A program made the position numbers and the translations under genes. This document shows positions 10,141 to 23,503 of a stretch of 64,000 bases of DNA, piece after piece. Source of the stretch: Rhynchopus sp. YZ270_cl-10 (lineage: Eukaryota; Euglenozoa; Diplonemea; Diplonemida; Diplonemidae); assembly GCA_964035575.1 (NCBI GenBank), contig OZ037916.1, positions 1,195,831 through 1,259,830 on the forward strand, read 5' to 3'. How positions within the stretch are numbered: position 1 is the first letter of the stretch; each line of letters begins with the position of its first letter. The notes below the pieces were generated by a model. It searched no databases. It saw only the letters and a list, made by a program, of their open reading frames with translations, and had not been told where the DNA came from.

Positions 10141-12892
10141 AATTCCAAAACATCTTTTGTTTTTTTCCCACTACTTCACTTTCTTTGCAACTGTTTCCCC
10201 TTAGCGCTCTTTGGGCTTCTTATCCCTTTGATCTCTGCAAAAAAGTCATGGGGGTGTAATAGCTAGCTGAAGGGAAGATGTGAGGGGAAAACAAAGAAAT
10301 GGGGGAAAATAAAACAATTTGTTACTTTATTGGATGGAGAAGGAACAAAAGGGAAGGTGTGGTGTTCGGGGGGGAGGTGTACGTGTTTTCATTGCTGGAG
10401 GGGAGTTGCGAGAAAAAAAGAAAGGTAGCCATGACCACTGAGACAGATCCTTTTCGTTTTTTTTTTTCTCTCTCTCGCCGTCCTTCTCACCCTCACTCGG
10501 TGACAAGAGGCAGGGGCAGGGAAAAATGGGACAGGATGTGTTTTTTGCTAAGATAGAGTTCACAACCTTCTCGAAACTTCCCCACTATCAATACAACACA
10601 CGAGTAGCACCACACTGCACCCTCCTTCCCCCCCCCACCCCCTTTTTAAAAAAAAAACAGCGAACATTACCCAAAACCTCTTGTTCCCTCCAGCAAATCT
10701 CCTTTCAGAATTTTTAAAAAAATCTCCTTAATTTTGTTGTTGTTTTTCTTTTTTTTCAAAAATAAAAGATGCCACCAGGGGGGGAGGTGTTCTCCATTCT
10801 TCGTTTTGTTTGTTCCCTCGAACCTTCTAAAGAACCCCAACCAGTTTTTTTTTTTTGAACAAGAAAAAATTGTTTTCGAAGAGAAAGCTCTTTTCTTTTG
10901 ATTGCTGGGACGAAGGGAGAAGAAGGTATCCCCCGAGTATAAATGATACAAATGATATAAAAAAAAAGTTCACCGAACACTGTCAAAAGAAAATAGTATG
11001 GTAGAAGCTCGTCCTCGGGTGACTACACTTAATACTAAGTTTCAAAAACCCCTTTTGTTGTGAAGCACACAAAAAAAAATTCCATAAAAAAAAATCACTA
11101 TTTTTTGATTCGCCCCCCATCTCTAACTATTTCTCTTTCTTCCTCATTTACAATTTAGAAAATTGACACATTTTGTTTTTTTTTGACTTTTTCTCTTTTA
11201 TGTTTTAAACTTAATAAGCAGTTATGTAAGACGGCAAAAATACTCTGAAGAAAATTATAAATTTATTTTGTGTCATGTTTTGCCGTCATCTCTTTAAATT
11301 AGTTGTTCATTTTATTTTACAAGCCTTGAAGGTGTACTAAGCAACGAGAGGCTTATGTTCCTCATATGAACTCTTTTTTATTTTTGTTTCTAGTCTTGAT
11401 CTTTATAACGTTTGGATACGAACGCACCGCAGCTTATGTCAACATCACCATTTATTAGAGACGTGCATCGTACGCAAGGCATACTCAGCTTTCAAAAAAA
11501 AATTTTTTTTTGTTTGCGGAACCAGTACTTTGCGTCCATTCGATTGAACGGTGAGGCGTTTGCACTTTCAACTTTTTTTGTTTTGTTTTGTAAAGGTGAC
11601 TAGATCGATTATAAGGCTGCGTTCCGTTTTGTATCAAACTTTGTTTTTCTCTTTTTATTTGTTAGTGTTTCTCTGCACATGGGGAACACAATATCTGTTT
11701 ATATTTTCTTGACAAAAAAAAATGCATAAATCTTAATATCAGTACGTGATTTTCCTGCCCTTTTTTTATGGCCCACACACCATACGCAGAAGTGCACGCT
11801 CTATGTTTCTGGTGTGAGTTCCCATTCGCCCCCCATCAGGCTTGCCCTCTTTTATGAAACGGTGACTAAGCAGTAGGTAGAGAAGGCTTGGCTTCACCTC
11901 TCAACTCCACACTTTGCTTTTTTTTCTTCTCGTTTTGTCTCCTAAAAAAAAATGACTGTTGTGATATACGTTAAACAAGATGTGTGTGCACGGCACATTC
12001 ATCCCGCAAAGTTTTCTTTAAAATGCATCAGTGTCCTGTAAAGTACACCAGAGAAGCCTGCTCATTTCTTGATCTTTTTTTCAAACTCTTTTATTACCCC
12101 GCACCATATATTCGGAGAGAAATAAAGTCGTTGATTTTTTTTTTCGCGATTTTCGCTCCCGATTAACAAAAAATGAAGTATACAAAAAACCAACAACGAA
12201 CACGTGGGTTGCAAACACAATGTTCCCGCAATTTTCTTTTTTTGATAATTATTTTATCAATTTTCTTCAATATGTGTGTGCATGTTGGCCTCTCTGCACA
12301 TATAGTGAATCTAAAGCCATTGGCGAAGACAATAAGTAAGATAGTGCAGTGCACCCTCGAGGTGCCTACACTATTCTATGCTATACAACCAAGTTACCAA
12401 AAAAGCAAAAAAAAACAAAACAAAGTCTTCCACCTCACGACTCCTCTCTAGCTGCCCCAAACTCAAAACACCGGTTCTGTTCAACACAAATAGAAATGCG
12501 GAGGCGGTGTGACACTATTTTCAGTTTGCCTTTTTTTTTTTCCAGATTACTGTGTGCACGAGATGTATATTTCAAGTAATCTTCTTTTTTTTTCTACACC
12601 CCGGGGTTCGATAACCCACGGGGCGTCAGTGCCTGCGCACCAGAAAGGGGGTTTTGCACTGTCAACCCTCTTTTTTTTCTCTCCTCCCACCTCTCCAAGT
12701 CGGATTACATTGTTATCGAAAAAGAGCGCCTAAAATGCATCTAAAAAAAACGGGTAAAAAAAATACAAAAAAATAACGAACATCCTCCCCTACAAGAGAT
12801 ATCAAAATGGGATCATTTTTTTTTCCTTTGTTTTTTTGTTGCGTAGCTACCTCCCCTTCATCCCTCTTCCATACAAGCATACTAAAAAAAAA

Positions 12893-12941
12893 AGTGGAGC
12901 ACGCTCTCTAGGGTGGCTACACTAATACAACCAAAGTTTTC

Positions 12942-12958
<17 letters not shown>
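12893..12958 (+). repeat. D2 repeat with poly-A tail
   Basis: GTGGAGCACGCTCTCTAGGG, then TGGCTACACTAATACAACCA, AAGTTTTC and a run of 17 A. Near-identical copies with poly-A tails are at 16310-16377 and 16543-16608; a divergent one is at about 12340-12415. Confidence 0.65.
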
Positions 12959-12972
<14 letters not shown>

Positions 12973-13762
12973 CACAACAAAGGCTTTGGCCTACAAACAT
13001 TGAGGACAGTTCACAGAAAAAAAAAAAAATGGGGGAAAACCCCCCCTATCGTATGGGTCCCCTCGATGTTCCCAAATTCCCCACCCCTTCCTTCTCCTTC
13101 TCCTTCTCCTTCTCTCCGTGCTTTTTTACCAAAGCACCCCAGCCGACCCAGATTTGCCAAAGAATTAAACATGAACACCCCCCCCCATTTTAGTTTATGT
13201 TCTTTCTTTTGTTTTTCCTTGTGCGTTTTTTTTTGAAGAGTTTTGTTTCACCCCCAATTTCTGTTATTTTTGCTTTTTCTTCCCTTCAAAAGACATATAA
13301 CCTCTCTAGGGGAACACACAACCGTCTTCCCACCAACCAGAGAGAAAGAGCAACGCCTTTTTTCCTCCTCCAAGACAAGACAACATTCAATTGAACCTGT
13401 AACGTTGCCTTTGCGTTGCTCTGTTGATATGCTCTTCTCCTTTTTTTTGTTTTTTTGTTTCTTTTTTTAGCCCAAAAGAGCTTTCCTCTTCATGGGCAAG
13501 GTACGTATTGTGGAAAATATCAACACACGAATCACACTTTACGCACAAAAATGTTTCTTCGATTTATTTTTTTCTCCAAACCCCCCAAAAAAATCCCCTC
13601 ATCCCCAAAGCAGGCCGTGGATGTTGTTTCTTCTTACAAATTTACAAATTGAAAGACGACTTTTCCCTTCTTTGTCTTTCACTACTCTCGCCACCACCCC
13701 CTATCCTTTAAGGAAAACTTGAACGATGTGTCCATCTGAGATACTTTCACAACAAAGGTTGT

Positions 13763-13909
13763 TATTATGGTGTGATTCAGGGGGTACGGACAACCCACGG
13801 AAGAACCACGGGGGAACCACCGGAGAACTGTTTCGGGCTATCTTAAGATTTGCGGAGCACCTTCGGGGGAACCACGGAGAATCCGTTTGGGTGATCACAC
13901 CATATTATT
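13763..13909. repeat. Foldback element, about 147 bp
   Basis: A TTATTATGGTGTGAT arm at the left is matched by ATCACACCATATTATT at the right (13894-13909). The interior is unusually GC-rich for this desert and carries several GGAACCAC repeats in both halves. The layout fits a small inverted-repeat element. Confidence 0.4.
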
Positions 13910-16242
13910 GAGTTATTCTTAACAACTGTCTATGTGATGAAGAGACAGCCCGCCTTCATGACCTAGTCGGCGTCTTTCAGGACGTGATAACGATAGTGGG
14001 ATAAAAGACACGTTTTTTCGTCAAAGTTTTCTTGTTTTAGGTTCATGATAACGTCAGAGCCTCACCTCCTATGTGCCGTAGAATACCGTTGTTCACAGTG
14101 TTTATTTTGTTTACAAGGTGACTAAGCAACGAGAGGCTTAGGATCATCTTATAAACTTTGTCGTTGTTATCTTCGTGAGTGCCATCTAGTGAGTTGGTTC
14201 AAAAAAAAAAAAATTATAGCCCCATTGTGTTTTGTTATCGACCAAAAAAAATATGTGTGAGAATAAAGCCATCAAGAGCACTTTTTGATTGTTGAAACTC
14301 TCCAGTAGTAGTTATCTGATTGGAACAAAAAAAAAAAGTAAAATAAATCAAAAACTCTCCAAAGCAAAGAATCTTCAAGATCATCCCTTTCTTTTTCTTC
14401 TTTTTTCTTCGTGCCTGCGTCTCAGAGGCGTTTGCACTATCAACTTCACTTTTTTTTTTGTCCAGCACACTACAACTGTGAAGGCCATTTTCCCCCCACT
14501 CCCTTTCCTCCGTCACAATAACCTCCCCACCCCAAGATTGAAACACCCACGTGTCCTGTAAAATTCCCACAAAATCCTTTCCCCCCAAAAAATTCTTTTG
14601 TTTTGTTTTTTCCCCCCTCGAAAGTGTCTTCAAATGCTTCAAAAAAAAAGCGAGACAACTTTTTCGGGTACAAATGTGCTTGTCCAAATAACCAAACTTC
14701 TACGTACTAAAAAAAATTCCTTTTCAAAAAATTTAGTGAAGACTTTGTCTGACTATCAAGATTATCAAAAAATTTAAAAAAATAAGCAAAAAAGAACGAT
14801 TTTCAGTTCTTTTTACAATTTTTTTTTCTTCTTTACAACCGAATTCCCCTCGCCTTGAGGTTGAGCATGCGAGGCTTAGGATTTCATGTCTACCATTTCT
14901 TTTCCCCGGTTCTCTCTCTGCTCAGTGCCTGCGTCGCCGAGGCGTTTGCACATATCAACTTCAACTTTTTTTTAGATCTCAATCATTTTCAATTGAAGTG
15001 TCTCTGCTTCTCTGTGGGTTTGATAATTGATAGCGCACAGAGAAGCAGAATGCAAGAGAGAAGAGGAAAGAGAGAAAACTGATCAAGGTTGTATTTTTTT
15101 TTTTTTTTGCAAAAGAAACCCGACACAGTGTCGGGGTACAACAGTACTCCAGACAACAAAGAAAAACAAAATGTGTCGTTCTTTTTTTGAGGTATGTGTC
15201 TATCCATCTGGATTTTGTGCATATTTCACGTTTTCTTGATTTTTTTTTTTTTTGGGCCCAAAAATCCCCTTTTACCCCAAACCGGTTCCCTTCCCAATCC
15301 CCACCTTTTTTTTACGTTTGTATTTAATCAAATTTGAAGCAAACGAAAAAATAAAAGACGTCAAAAAAATAAATAAATCAAAAATTGTACATACTTACAT
15401 CAATCGGCTATCTTTTAGTGTAGTCACTCTCCCCCCTTTTTTTTTTTCATCTTCGTTTCCTTTGTGTGACTTGTTCCCCGTCCCGAAAAGGGCACCTTTT
15501 TTTTTTTTTTTTCACTTTTTTCTTCTCTCCTTCACTTCGTACTGACTATCTTATTCCCTGTCTATGGCACCAATTTATATCATCACTTTCCACATTCTAA
15601 ATTTCCAACAGCAAAAAACTGTTTTTTTTTTTTTTTGAAAACGTGATAGTCGTTTTACCCTCTTTTGTTTTAACTTTTTAACCCGCGGAGTGTCAGTGCC
15701 TGCGTCCCAGAGGCGGTTTGCACTATCAACTTCACTTTTGTTTTATCTTCATTATACATTCATTATTTTTTTGTTTACAGGTGACTAAGCAGTAGAAGCT
15801 TAGATTGGATTCAGTTAACAAAATTCTTCCTTTTTGCGATATTACCTATTACACCGTCTCTTTTACGGTCTTTGTGACTTTGATACTCTGGAATTCAGGT
15901 ACGTTACGATACGTAGTTTTTTTTTCTTTTACAATTATTTCTAAAAAAAAAGCTACAGTTTTTCTGTACGTGTCCATTGAACCCATTTCAGTGAACACAA
16001 CCCAGCTTCATACTATTGGCAACCATATGTGCTCTGTCGCCACCTAGGTGCAGATGCCGTCCTACAACTTTTTACCTCGAAATGGATGTCCGTCCACCCC
16101 CACGGTGTCATGAGAGGGCTTTGTATTTCGACTCAACTTTATGCGATGTATTTCTACCCCCTTTTTTTTTTTGAAGAAAACAGCAAAAACAAGAAAAAAC
16201 AAAAAGCAAAAAAACCGTGATAAACAAACTATTCAAAAAAAA

Positions 16243-16377
16243 GTGGATATTGCACAGCTGTGGCAACACAACCGAGGCAACTCCAACAATTTTAACAACA
16301 AAAAAAAAGTAGTGGGGCACACTCTAGGGTGGCTACACTAATACAACAAAGCTTTCAAAAAAAAAAAAAAAAAAACA
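16243..16377 (+). repeat. Adjacent D1 and D2 repeats
   Basis: A D1 unit (16243-16308, GTGGATATTGCACAGCTGTG...) is followed directly by a D2 unit (16310-16377, GTGGGGCACACTCTAGGGTG...), each ending in an A-run. The shared start (GTGG-purine...GCAC) and shared A-tail suggest the two are subfamilies of one retroposon-like family. Confidence 0.6.
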
Positions 16378-16542
16378 AATGTGCGTTCCTAAAGGTCAAA
16401 CAAGACTTTCCTCACCAAAACAAACAAATTTTCCTGTGGGTGTTGTTGTTTTCCTTCTTTTGTCCTCGTATTCGCAGAGTCAAAGCTCTGCTTTTCATTT
16501 CAACTATATTTTGCTTTTCTCCCCAAAAAAAAAAAAAAAAAA

Positions 16543-16608
16543 TAGTGGAGTACACTCTATGGGTGGCTACACTAATACAACCAAGTTTTCAAAAAAAAAA
16601 AAAAAAAA
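16543..16608 (+). repeat. D2 repeat with poly-A tail
   Basis: GTGGAGTACACTCTATGGGT, GGCTACACTAATACAACCAA, GTTTTC, then 18 A. It is almost the same as the copies at 12893-12958 and 16310-16377. Confidence 0.65.
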
Positions 16609-19600
16609 CGTCGCAATCCTATTTGCTCATGGGTTGCGTCAAACAAAACCACGTTCCAACTACAAAAAGAAATAAAACATCTCAGCACAATTCAAGTCTG
16701 CTATACAAAAAGCTCACCAAATTTTTCCAACAAAACACACAGAAATAACACAAATACATATTTGACTCGCAAAACAAAACAAAAAATACCGTAACTGTCT
16801 GTAAGGCACGCTCCACGACAATCAACAGATTATCAAACAAAAACAAAACAACACGCAAAAACAAAATAAAATACAGTGGATCTTGCACACAACTATTCCA
16901 ACAATTTTTCAACAAAAATATCTATCACAGTTCACTTGGGTTGACGAACGTCGACTTTTCATCAAAAGAGTATCTGACTTTGTTAAGGTGACTCAGCACA
17001 AGAGCTTTACTTAAAACAAATTGCCACCTACGAGTAGCAAACACACACAATAACAAACAAAACGACAAACCACTGATGAATAAACCAGAATAAACCAGAC
17101 TCAGCACGGCTTCGGTTTCATCTCTTACAAGCTTTTCTTTTGAGTTGATAGGGTATGACATAACGCAAAAACGAGAGACTCAGAGTCATCTTATCAAATA
17201 ACGCTTCTGTTAAATCCCGCCATACAAAATCCCCCTCGTGCGTAGTTACCGAAGGTACTGTCAAAACGAGTGGTCTTTGTTTGTATTTCAAATCAACCTT
17301 ATATGTGTTGTGCACGAGACATTTATTCGCCTTACATTTTACAGGATTATACTCTTCAATACTTTCCCCCCCCTTCTCGCTCTCTCTGGGGTTCGATTAT
17401 CTGCGGAGAACCAATGCTGCTGCGTTTGCCGGCTGTACAGTTCGGCATTTGCACTTTCAACTTCTCCCTAATTTCTTTCCAAAACAAAACCCTCTTCAGC
17501 ATCATCAATTCAACATTTTTTTTTTTTTTTTGAAAAAAACGAAAAAAGTGGTCCATAGACAAAATATACCGTTTTCTTTATCAAAAAGAAATTATACTTT
17601 TGTATTGACATTGTTGCCTGCGTCACAGAGGTGTCTCTCTCCGGCACGTTAAAATTATCAAACTGCCTTTGTGATGGCTCTGCACGAGAGGGCACGGTTG
17701 TCTTTGCTTTAAGTGCTTTTTTTTTGTATCTCTCTTCTGAATCTGTTACCTTTATTTGCAGATTTTCTGTCATTGCATCATTGAACATTACAATTTGAAA
17801 GTGCTTTTGTGATGCAACACTTCACAAGTTGTCATCTCATTTGCTTAAACCAAACAGGGGGGGAGAATCACCACAAAAAAAATCAACACAGATTCAACAG
17901 TAGTGCCGAATTCTTTGTGTTGTGGTGGTCCCCCCTTAACAATTTTTTTTTGACAACAAACGACAGTCAAAAGAAGACCGAAAAGCATGGGTTTTATGTG
18001 GAAGAAAAAAAATATAGTCTTTCGGGGCAAAAGCCCCTGTGTGAAGATACCCAGCACAGGGTTCTTTTGTTCTCCCCTTTGACATTTTACATCTTTGCTT
18101 GCTACAGTTAGTAAGTAAATGAAAATTTTGTTTCCTTTGTTTTTGTGACGATTCAGTTCGTTTTCCCTTTGTTATTTTCTCTCTTCGTTACCTACACAGC
18201 TACGAGAGGGCTTTGTGTACCAATGTTATTTTTTATTTTTTTCACCCATACAAACCTTCCCTCACATGATCCTTCCCAGAAAACCATCGAGACGTGTCTC
18301 CTTTTGTGTTCAGCGTCTTGCTCATATTTGTACTGAAGTGTGCGTGCAATTACCCCATGCCACTTGCTTTACATCTACCCTTCCCCCTTCTGCACCACAC
18401 CACAAAAGGGGGGAGGGGAGTTGAGTATCTCTCGAAGACACCTAAGGAGCACATCCGCCTCCACTTTTTCTCCACAGAAAATGACGAAATTTTAATCTCG
18501 TCTTATCTGATTCCCCTCCACATCCGATGGGTCTTTTCTGAGTTAGGTACATTTTTTTTTTTTCGGTTTTTTTTTTTTTTTGCAGCTCTCCAAGTAACCA
18601 GGCCAAAAATAGAAATATGCTCTTGTTGCTCTCTGTTCTTTGTTTTTGTTCTTTTTTTGGCCGAAATTCTTCCAAAAAAAATTTTAAAATCCGCAAATTA
18701 TTCTCTTCACTCGGATCAAAAAATGGAAGTTCGTTTTTTTTTTTTTGTTCCTTTCGCGTTGCACAAAACTGCCTTCGGTGCAAAAGGAGGGTCAAATATT
18801 TGCCGTTTATTCTCTCACCTCATTTTTTCACTCATTTTTTGTCTTTTTTTTCGTCCATTTTCTGACGACTTTCCCCCTTTTTTTTTCCTTTCCTTTTTTT
18901 TTTTGCGGGCTCTTTACATCAAAAGGTATCTACTATGCATAGTTCATCTTCCATTTTCAACATTTTTTTGACCAACTTTCTCTTATTTTTTTCCACCTTT
19001 GGAGATTCTCCTATTTCACATTGAACACATTTTGGAACACTTTTCTTAGAGAAACAGAGTGAGACAACAGACATTTGGTGCTTTTTTTTTTTTTTTTTTT
19101 TCAATTTCGAGCAACCCAACAAGGCTTCTGACGAAGAAAGACTATTTCTCTTGGTTCGTCTTGGAGGTTTTCGCTCCTTTTTTTTACAGCTCAGTGCCTG
19201 CTTACATACTTTATACAATACACGAAATTCTACCAAAGAGCTTCAACCCACATACACCCTTTCGTCAAAAGGAGAAAATAACAAAAAAAAGCCCCTTTTT
19301 TTTGCTCTTTTTTCTCTCTTTAGACGGCGAAAGTGAGAGAGTTACGATTGCTTCGGAAACTCTCGGGAGAGGCAGAGGGAAGAAAAAAAAACTGACAGGA
19401 TAAAAATCTTGAGACAATACAAACTGTGTTGTTGTGGAGGTTTTGTTTCTTCTCTTTGCGCTCCGCTCCGTTTTTTTTTTTTTTTCTTTTTCCCCCTCTT
19501 TTTCTCTTCTTTGTAGATGACTAAGAAAACACCATTGTCAGACAAAAATGGCTTATTAATGATCTTGCCAACTTTATTTTTTCTCTCCTTTTCTTATTTT

Positions 19601-21488
19601 CCTGAAGATTGCTTTTTTTTTTCTACCCTTTTGACATACTCTTTGTCTCTCCCCAAAAATCCTTTTTACTTTTCCATCCTGTTTTCAAAGTAGAACTGTT
19701 TTCCTTCCCATTGTTGAATAAGCCGATTGAGTACGACAGGAGGCTAGGTCAACATCGTGCACTACCCCCCCCTTTTTTTCTTTTCTCAAGGTTGAACAAA
19801 GCACGTTGTTGTTGGGCTTAAGTTCACACCTTTCCTTTAGTTTCCCAAAGGTAGCAAAGCGCATGAGGGAAAGAGAACAAAGAACTCTACTCACAAAAAA
19901 CTATTGGCGCATGAACGCCAACACCGCCCCTTCCCTTCTTTATTTTATTTTATTTTTCTTTTTTTTTTTTTTTTTGCCTTTTACATTTCTAGGCCCTCTA
20001 TGAACGGAGAGAGATTTTTTTTTACTGCTCTCACCAGCGTCTCACAGTCTCTCACAGACTGTTGCGTGCTCTCACGGAGACGTACATAGATGGCCTAATA
20101 TCCCAATGACCAACCTCTAAAAGAGCTAACGAAAAAAAAAAAGGGGGAGGAAAGAAGTCAAAGAGGAACGGTTCACCTGTTTCCCTCTCTAACCCCCGGT
20201 TTCGCCTCCGTTTTGTTTTTTCAATGCTAAAGACTTAAAAAGTAATGTAAAAATGGTCTTCTTTCTTTTCCCCCTTTCTTTTTACACAAACCCCCCCCCC
20301 CCTACCCAATCCTTAGAGAGAAATATTACCTTGTCTCGATGGAATTTCCCTTTTTCTTTTGACAGTGTTTTTCCCCCTCTTTTTTTTTCACTATCACTTC
20401 ATCCAGGAACGTACGGCGTGAAGTGTTTCCGACACTTTCAAATCTTTTCCCCCCCTTTTCCCCCTTCATCATTTTTTTTTTTTTTTTGTGGAAGCTCTGT
20501 TCCTCCAGGCTCTCCAGTGTAGCCTGTCTTTTCATCTTCCATTTTTTTTTTTGTACAGATGAGCCACGTCGAGGGGGTACAGCGGCAATCCATCTCCTCC
20601 TTTGCTTTAAAAGATGACTAAGCAACGAGAGGCTTAGGTTCATCTTATAAACTGGGGGGGATTTTTTTTTTTGAGGTACACTGTCATGATGAGAGGGCTT
20701 TGTATTTCAAATGAAAATTTTTTTTCTCAATGATTCGCCACCCCCTCAGCTTGTCTTGCCATTTTCTTTTTTTTTTTGTATTTTCTCTTTGATTTGAAAG
20801 TATGAAACCCACCTTTTTTGTTTTATTTTAATTGCTAGAGATTTTTGCAGGGATTTTGTATGTGTTCTGCAATTCAATTCATTTCTGAATGAAGATTGAA
20901 TTGTTATGGGAAGGTTAACAGAATGTAACTGCAAAAACGTCGGGCAAAAAGTAAAACTTCAAGAAGGTATATTCCACCACCTCCCCCCCCCTTCCCCCGA
21001 GTAAGAGTAGCGAGACATAACGTTCTACAGGAGGGGTAGGTTATTCGCTAGGAGAATGTACAGAACGCTGCCAAAAAAAAGTGTGGAAGAGAAACCGTAA
21101 AGGAACCCCCACCGTGTTCCACTCCCCCCCCGCAGAAGCAGGTATTTACAGCCTCGTACTGAGGGGGGAAATGGAAACAGAGAGCCGCTTTTTTTACGGT
21201 TTGGATCCAGTCTTTGTGGTAGTGTTCTGTCTTCGGCCCTCTCAGCTGACCCTGTCCTCAGGTTGTCTTTGTTTATGTCTGTACTCTACTCTTCTTGATC
21301 TTACATTTCTTTTTATTGGGTTATTTTTCATTTTTCATTTTTCATTTTCACCCTTCCCCGTTCAATTTACACAAAAAAAAAAAAAAAAGGCAGTATTCCC
21401 CTCGAATGTCTCATCTCGATCCCCCCTCAACATCTCCCACCATTCTTCCCTGTACAGAAAGATCTAATAAAAAACAACTTCGCATACA

Positions 21489-23503
21489 ATGATACCGGGT
21501 GCCATCAAGCTTGACTACGACGCAAATGCGCCCCTCGTGCGTGACCCTGAGGTGGGTCTCGTGCTCCCCCCATGGGCACCGCCGCAGATGCGTGTCCAGA
21601 TGGCTGCGATGCCTGTCGACAAGAAGCGTCAGATCATGCGCCAGCAGCTCGCCACTGTCAAGCAGGCGCTTGGCCTCGACCCCCAGGACACCTCTGTGCC
21701 CACCGACGCACAGTACAAAAACTGGCTCAAAATTGAGTTCGACAAAATGAAGCAGATGTCCGCTGGAGGAGGCGCTGGCGGGCACTCCCACGGGGGCCAA
21801 CCCTGCCAAGGACACGGTGGGCAGGGTGGACACAACCATGGTGGCCACGACCATGGAGGGCACTCTCACGGTGGAGGCGGGCACTCCCACGGCGGACAAC
21901 CTTGCCAGGGGCACGGCGGTCAGGGCGGGCACAACCATGGTGGCTACGGTGGAGGACACAACCACGGTGGAGGTGGAGGTGGCCACTCCCACGGTGGAGT
22001 GCCTTGCCAGGGGCATGGTGGTCAGGGCGGGCACAACCATGGTGGTGCACCTCCTCCGGCCAACCCTATGTCCGGGATGGACGGTCTTCTGCGGTCGCAG
22101 GCACCACTTCGCATCTCGGAGCAGATCGATACGGAGGTGGCGACGGACAGCGACTCTGGCCTGGCACTGCCTGCGTGGATCCCTGATGTGGAGCGTGCGC
22201 AGATCCTTGCGATGTCGGTGCAGCGCAGGAGGGCGATGCGGAGGCACCAGATCCTGTCCATCAAATGCTGCAACGACGCGCTTGAGGGCACCATGAGGAA
22301 GCCGGCTGCGGCAGACCTGGAGGAGCCTTCTGCAGAGCTGACCCGCAAATGGGTGCAGCGTGAGTGGACGAAGATCAACCTCATGAAGGCCACCGCCCCC
22401 CCTGCCGCAGCCCTCGTGGGGCAGTGGGTCTACGGCCGCCGTACCGATGGTGACCTCAGCGAGTACGAATTCATCAAGCGTGACGGGAAGCTCTTCTACT
22501 GCGAGCACACCGCCTCGGGAGGCGTGCTCGAGGGTGAAGTGCTCACTGCTGCTGAGGGGCCGTCTGCGCCTGCGCATACACAGTTCACCCCGGTGTGGTC
22601 GGTGACCCTGGGGGACAACAAGGGAAGCATGTGGTTCCGTGTGATCGACGGTGTGACGATTGAGTCGCTGTTCGTGCACGAAGGTGCAGCGGCAAAGGGC
22701 TTCAAGGCAAGCTCGCGGCGTGGGTGGTCGTCCATGAGCGGCGCGCCTGAGACGGTTGACATTATCTTCTCTGGGGAGCTCATCACAGACACAGAGTCGG
22801 GTTTGATCGTGCCGCCGTGGGCACCGGCAGCGAGTCTGCAGCAGATGAAGACTCTGCCGCTGGCAGAGCGCAAGCGCATGAAGCAGATGCAGGACATGCC
22901 TGTGCGGACAAAGCTTGGCCTCAAGGAGACCGAGCCCGTTACCTTTGAGCAAACGAAGGAGTGGATGAAGTCTGCCTACGAGCAGCACCTCGAGCAGCAG
23001 CAGCAGATGGCGGGCATGTCCTCGCAGCAGAAGATGGCCTTCATGCAGAAGAAGATGGCCGAGCAGCAGAGCCTTGTCGACAAGGTCGGCGAGCTCAACA
23101 TTGCACCCCCACCGGAGACGAAGAAGCCGGAGGTATGCTTTATGCTTTAGGTGTTCTGCTAAAGGCTTCTTTCAATTCAAATGCACCACATAACACACAA
23201 TGGCCATATTCTGCGCAAGAATTACCCTCACAAGGCATACACACAACACAACAACAAGTGGGCTATACTCCGTTAACACTCTAAATCTGTTATCAAACAC
23301 AACACAACCCAAAGTGGACAATGTTCCGTTCCAATGAACTACACACAATGCTTCAACACAACACAACACAACAGACTGCGGAAGAGGCAGACATGCAGTC
23401 CCAGCTTGCCATGATCAACCAGATGGTCATGCAGAACATGCAAAACGAAAGCAACGTCAAGAAAAGCCAAGCAAAAGGCCCAGGTGAGAAGTCTCTTGAT
23501 TGA
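21489..23503 (+). CDS. Three-module protein with His/Gly-rich metal-binding-like linker
   Basis: Two exons: 21489-23132 and 23375-23503, with a 242-nt GTATGC...ACAG intron in phase 0; 590 residues. A module of about 85 residues occurs three times (residues about 4-92, 205-300 and 415-505). Each copy has an S/V-GL-x-(L/V)-P-(P/A)-W signature, a run of basic and Met residues (RxxMRRxQ-like), a LGL-like stretch and a W-K/V-xxE-type helix. Between modules 1 and 2 lies a 95-residue linker of GHSHGG, GHNHGG and PCQGHGGQ repeats, typical of metal-binding low-complexity segments. Between modules 2 and 3 sits a beta-rich segment (LVGQWVYGRR ... YEFIKRDGKLFYCE). The C-terminus is Gln/Met-rich and helical. 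The family is not recognised and no function is claimed. Confidence 0.75.
23194..23305 (+). repeat. Interrupted copy of element E inside an intron
   Basis: CACACAATGGCCATATTCTG then CGCAAGAATTACC begins the unit; its other end, GTTATCAAACACAAC, appears at 23289-23303 after about 60 nt of extra sequence. It lies in the intron 23133-23374 of the three-module gene. Confidence 0.5.

Larger units (their letters stand above)
9198..21488. other. 12.3-kb gene desert of degenerate dispersed repeats
   Basis: No gene is supported. The DNA is AT-rich with many T- and A-runs. Recognisable content: module C copies at 11331-11373, 11861-11908, 14115-14158, 15780-15806, 16984-17020, 17170-17200 and 20611-20653; module B copies near 9924, 11507-11575, 12597-12672, 14410-14460, 14922-14972, 15683-15738 and 17389-17465; module A fragments near 11463, 11981, 12550 and 17310. 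D-family repeats are at 10062, 12340, 12893, 16243, 16310, 16543 and 16874. There is also a foldback at 13763-13909. The last 350 bp (21130-21488) are pyrimidine-rich and lead to the next gene. Confidence 0.6.

Noticed and set aside
12597-12660. tRNA gene suggested by GGGGTTCGATAACCC
   Set aside because: Only a T-arm-like block is present; no acceptor, D-arm or anticodon arm could be built around it. It is part of dispersed module B.
15943-15979. Functional spliced-leader RNA gene
   Set aside because: No GT donor after the leader-like sequence, internal insertion, and no Sm-site or tandem array nearby; kept only as a finding.
21411-22988. 525-codon open frame on the - strand over the three-module gene
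   Set aside because: It is the antisense shadow of a GC-rich coding exon; the + frame has the repeated modules, a proper start and a matching second exon.
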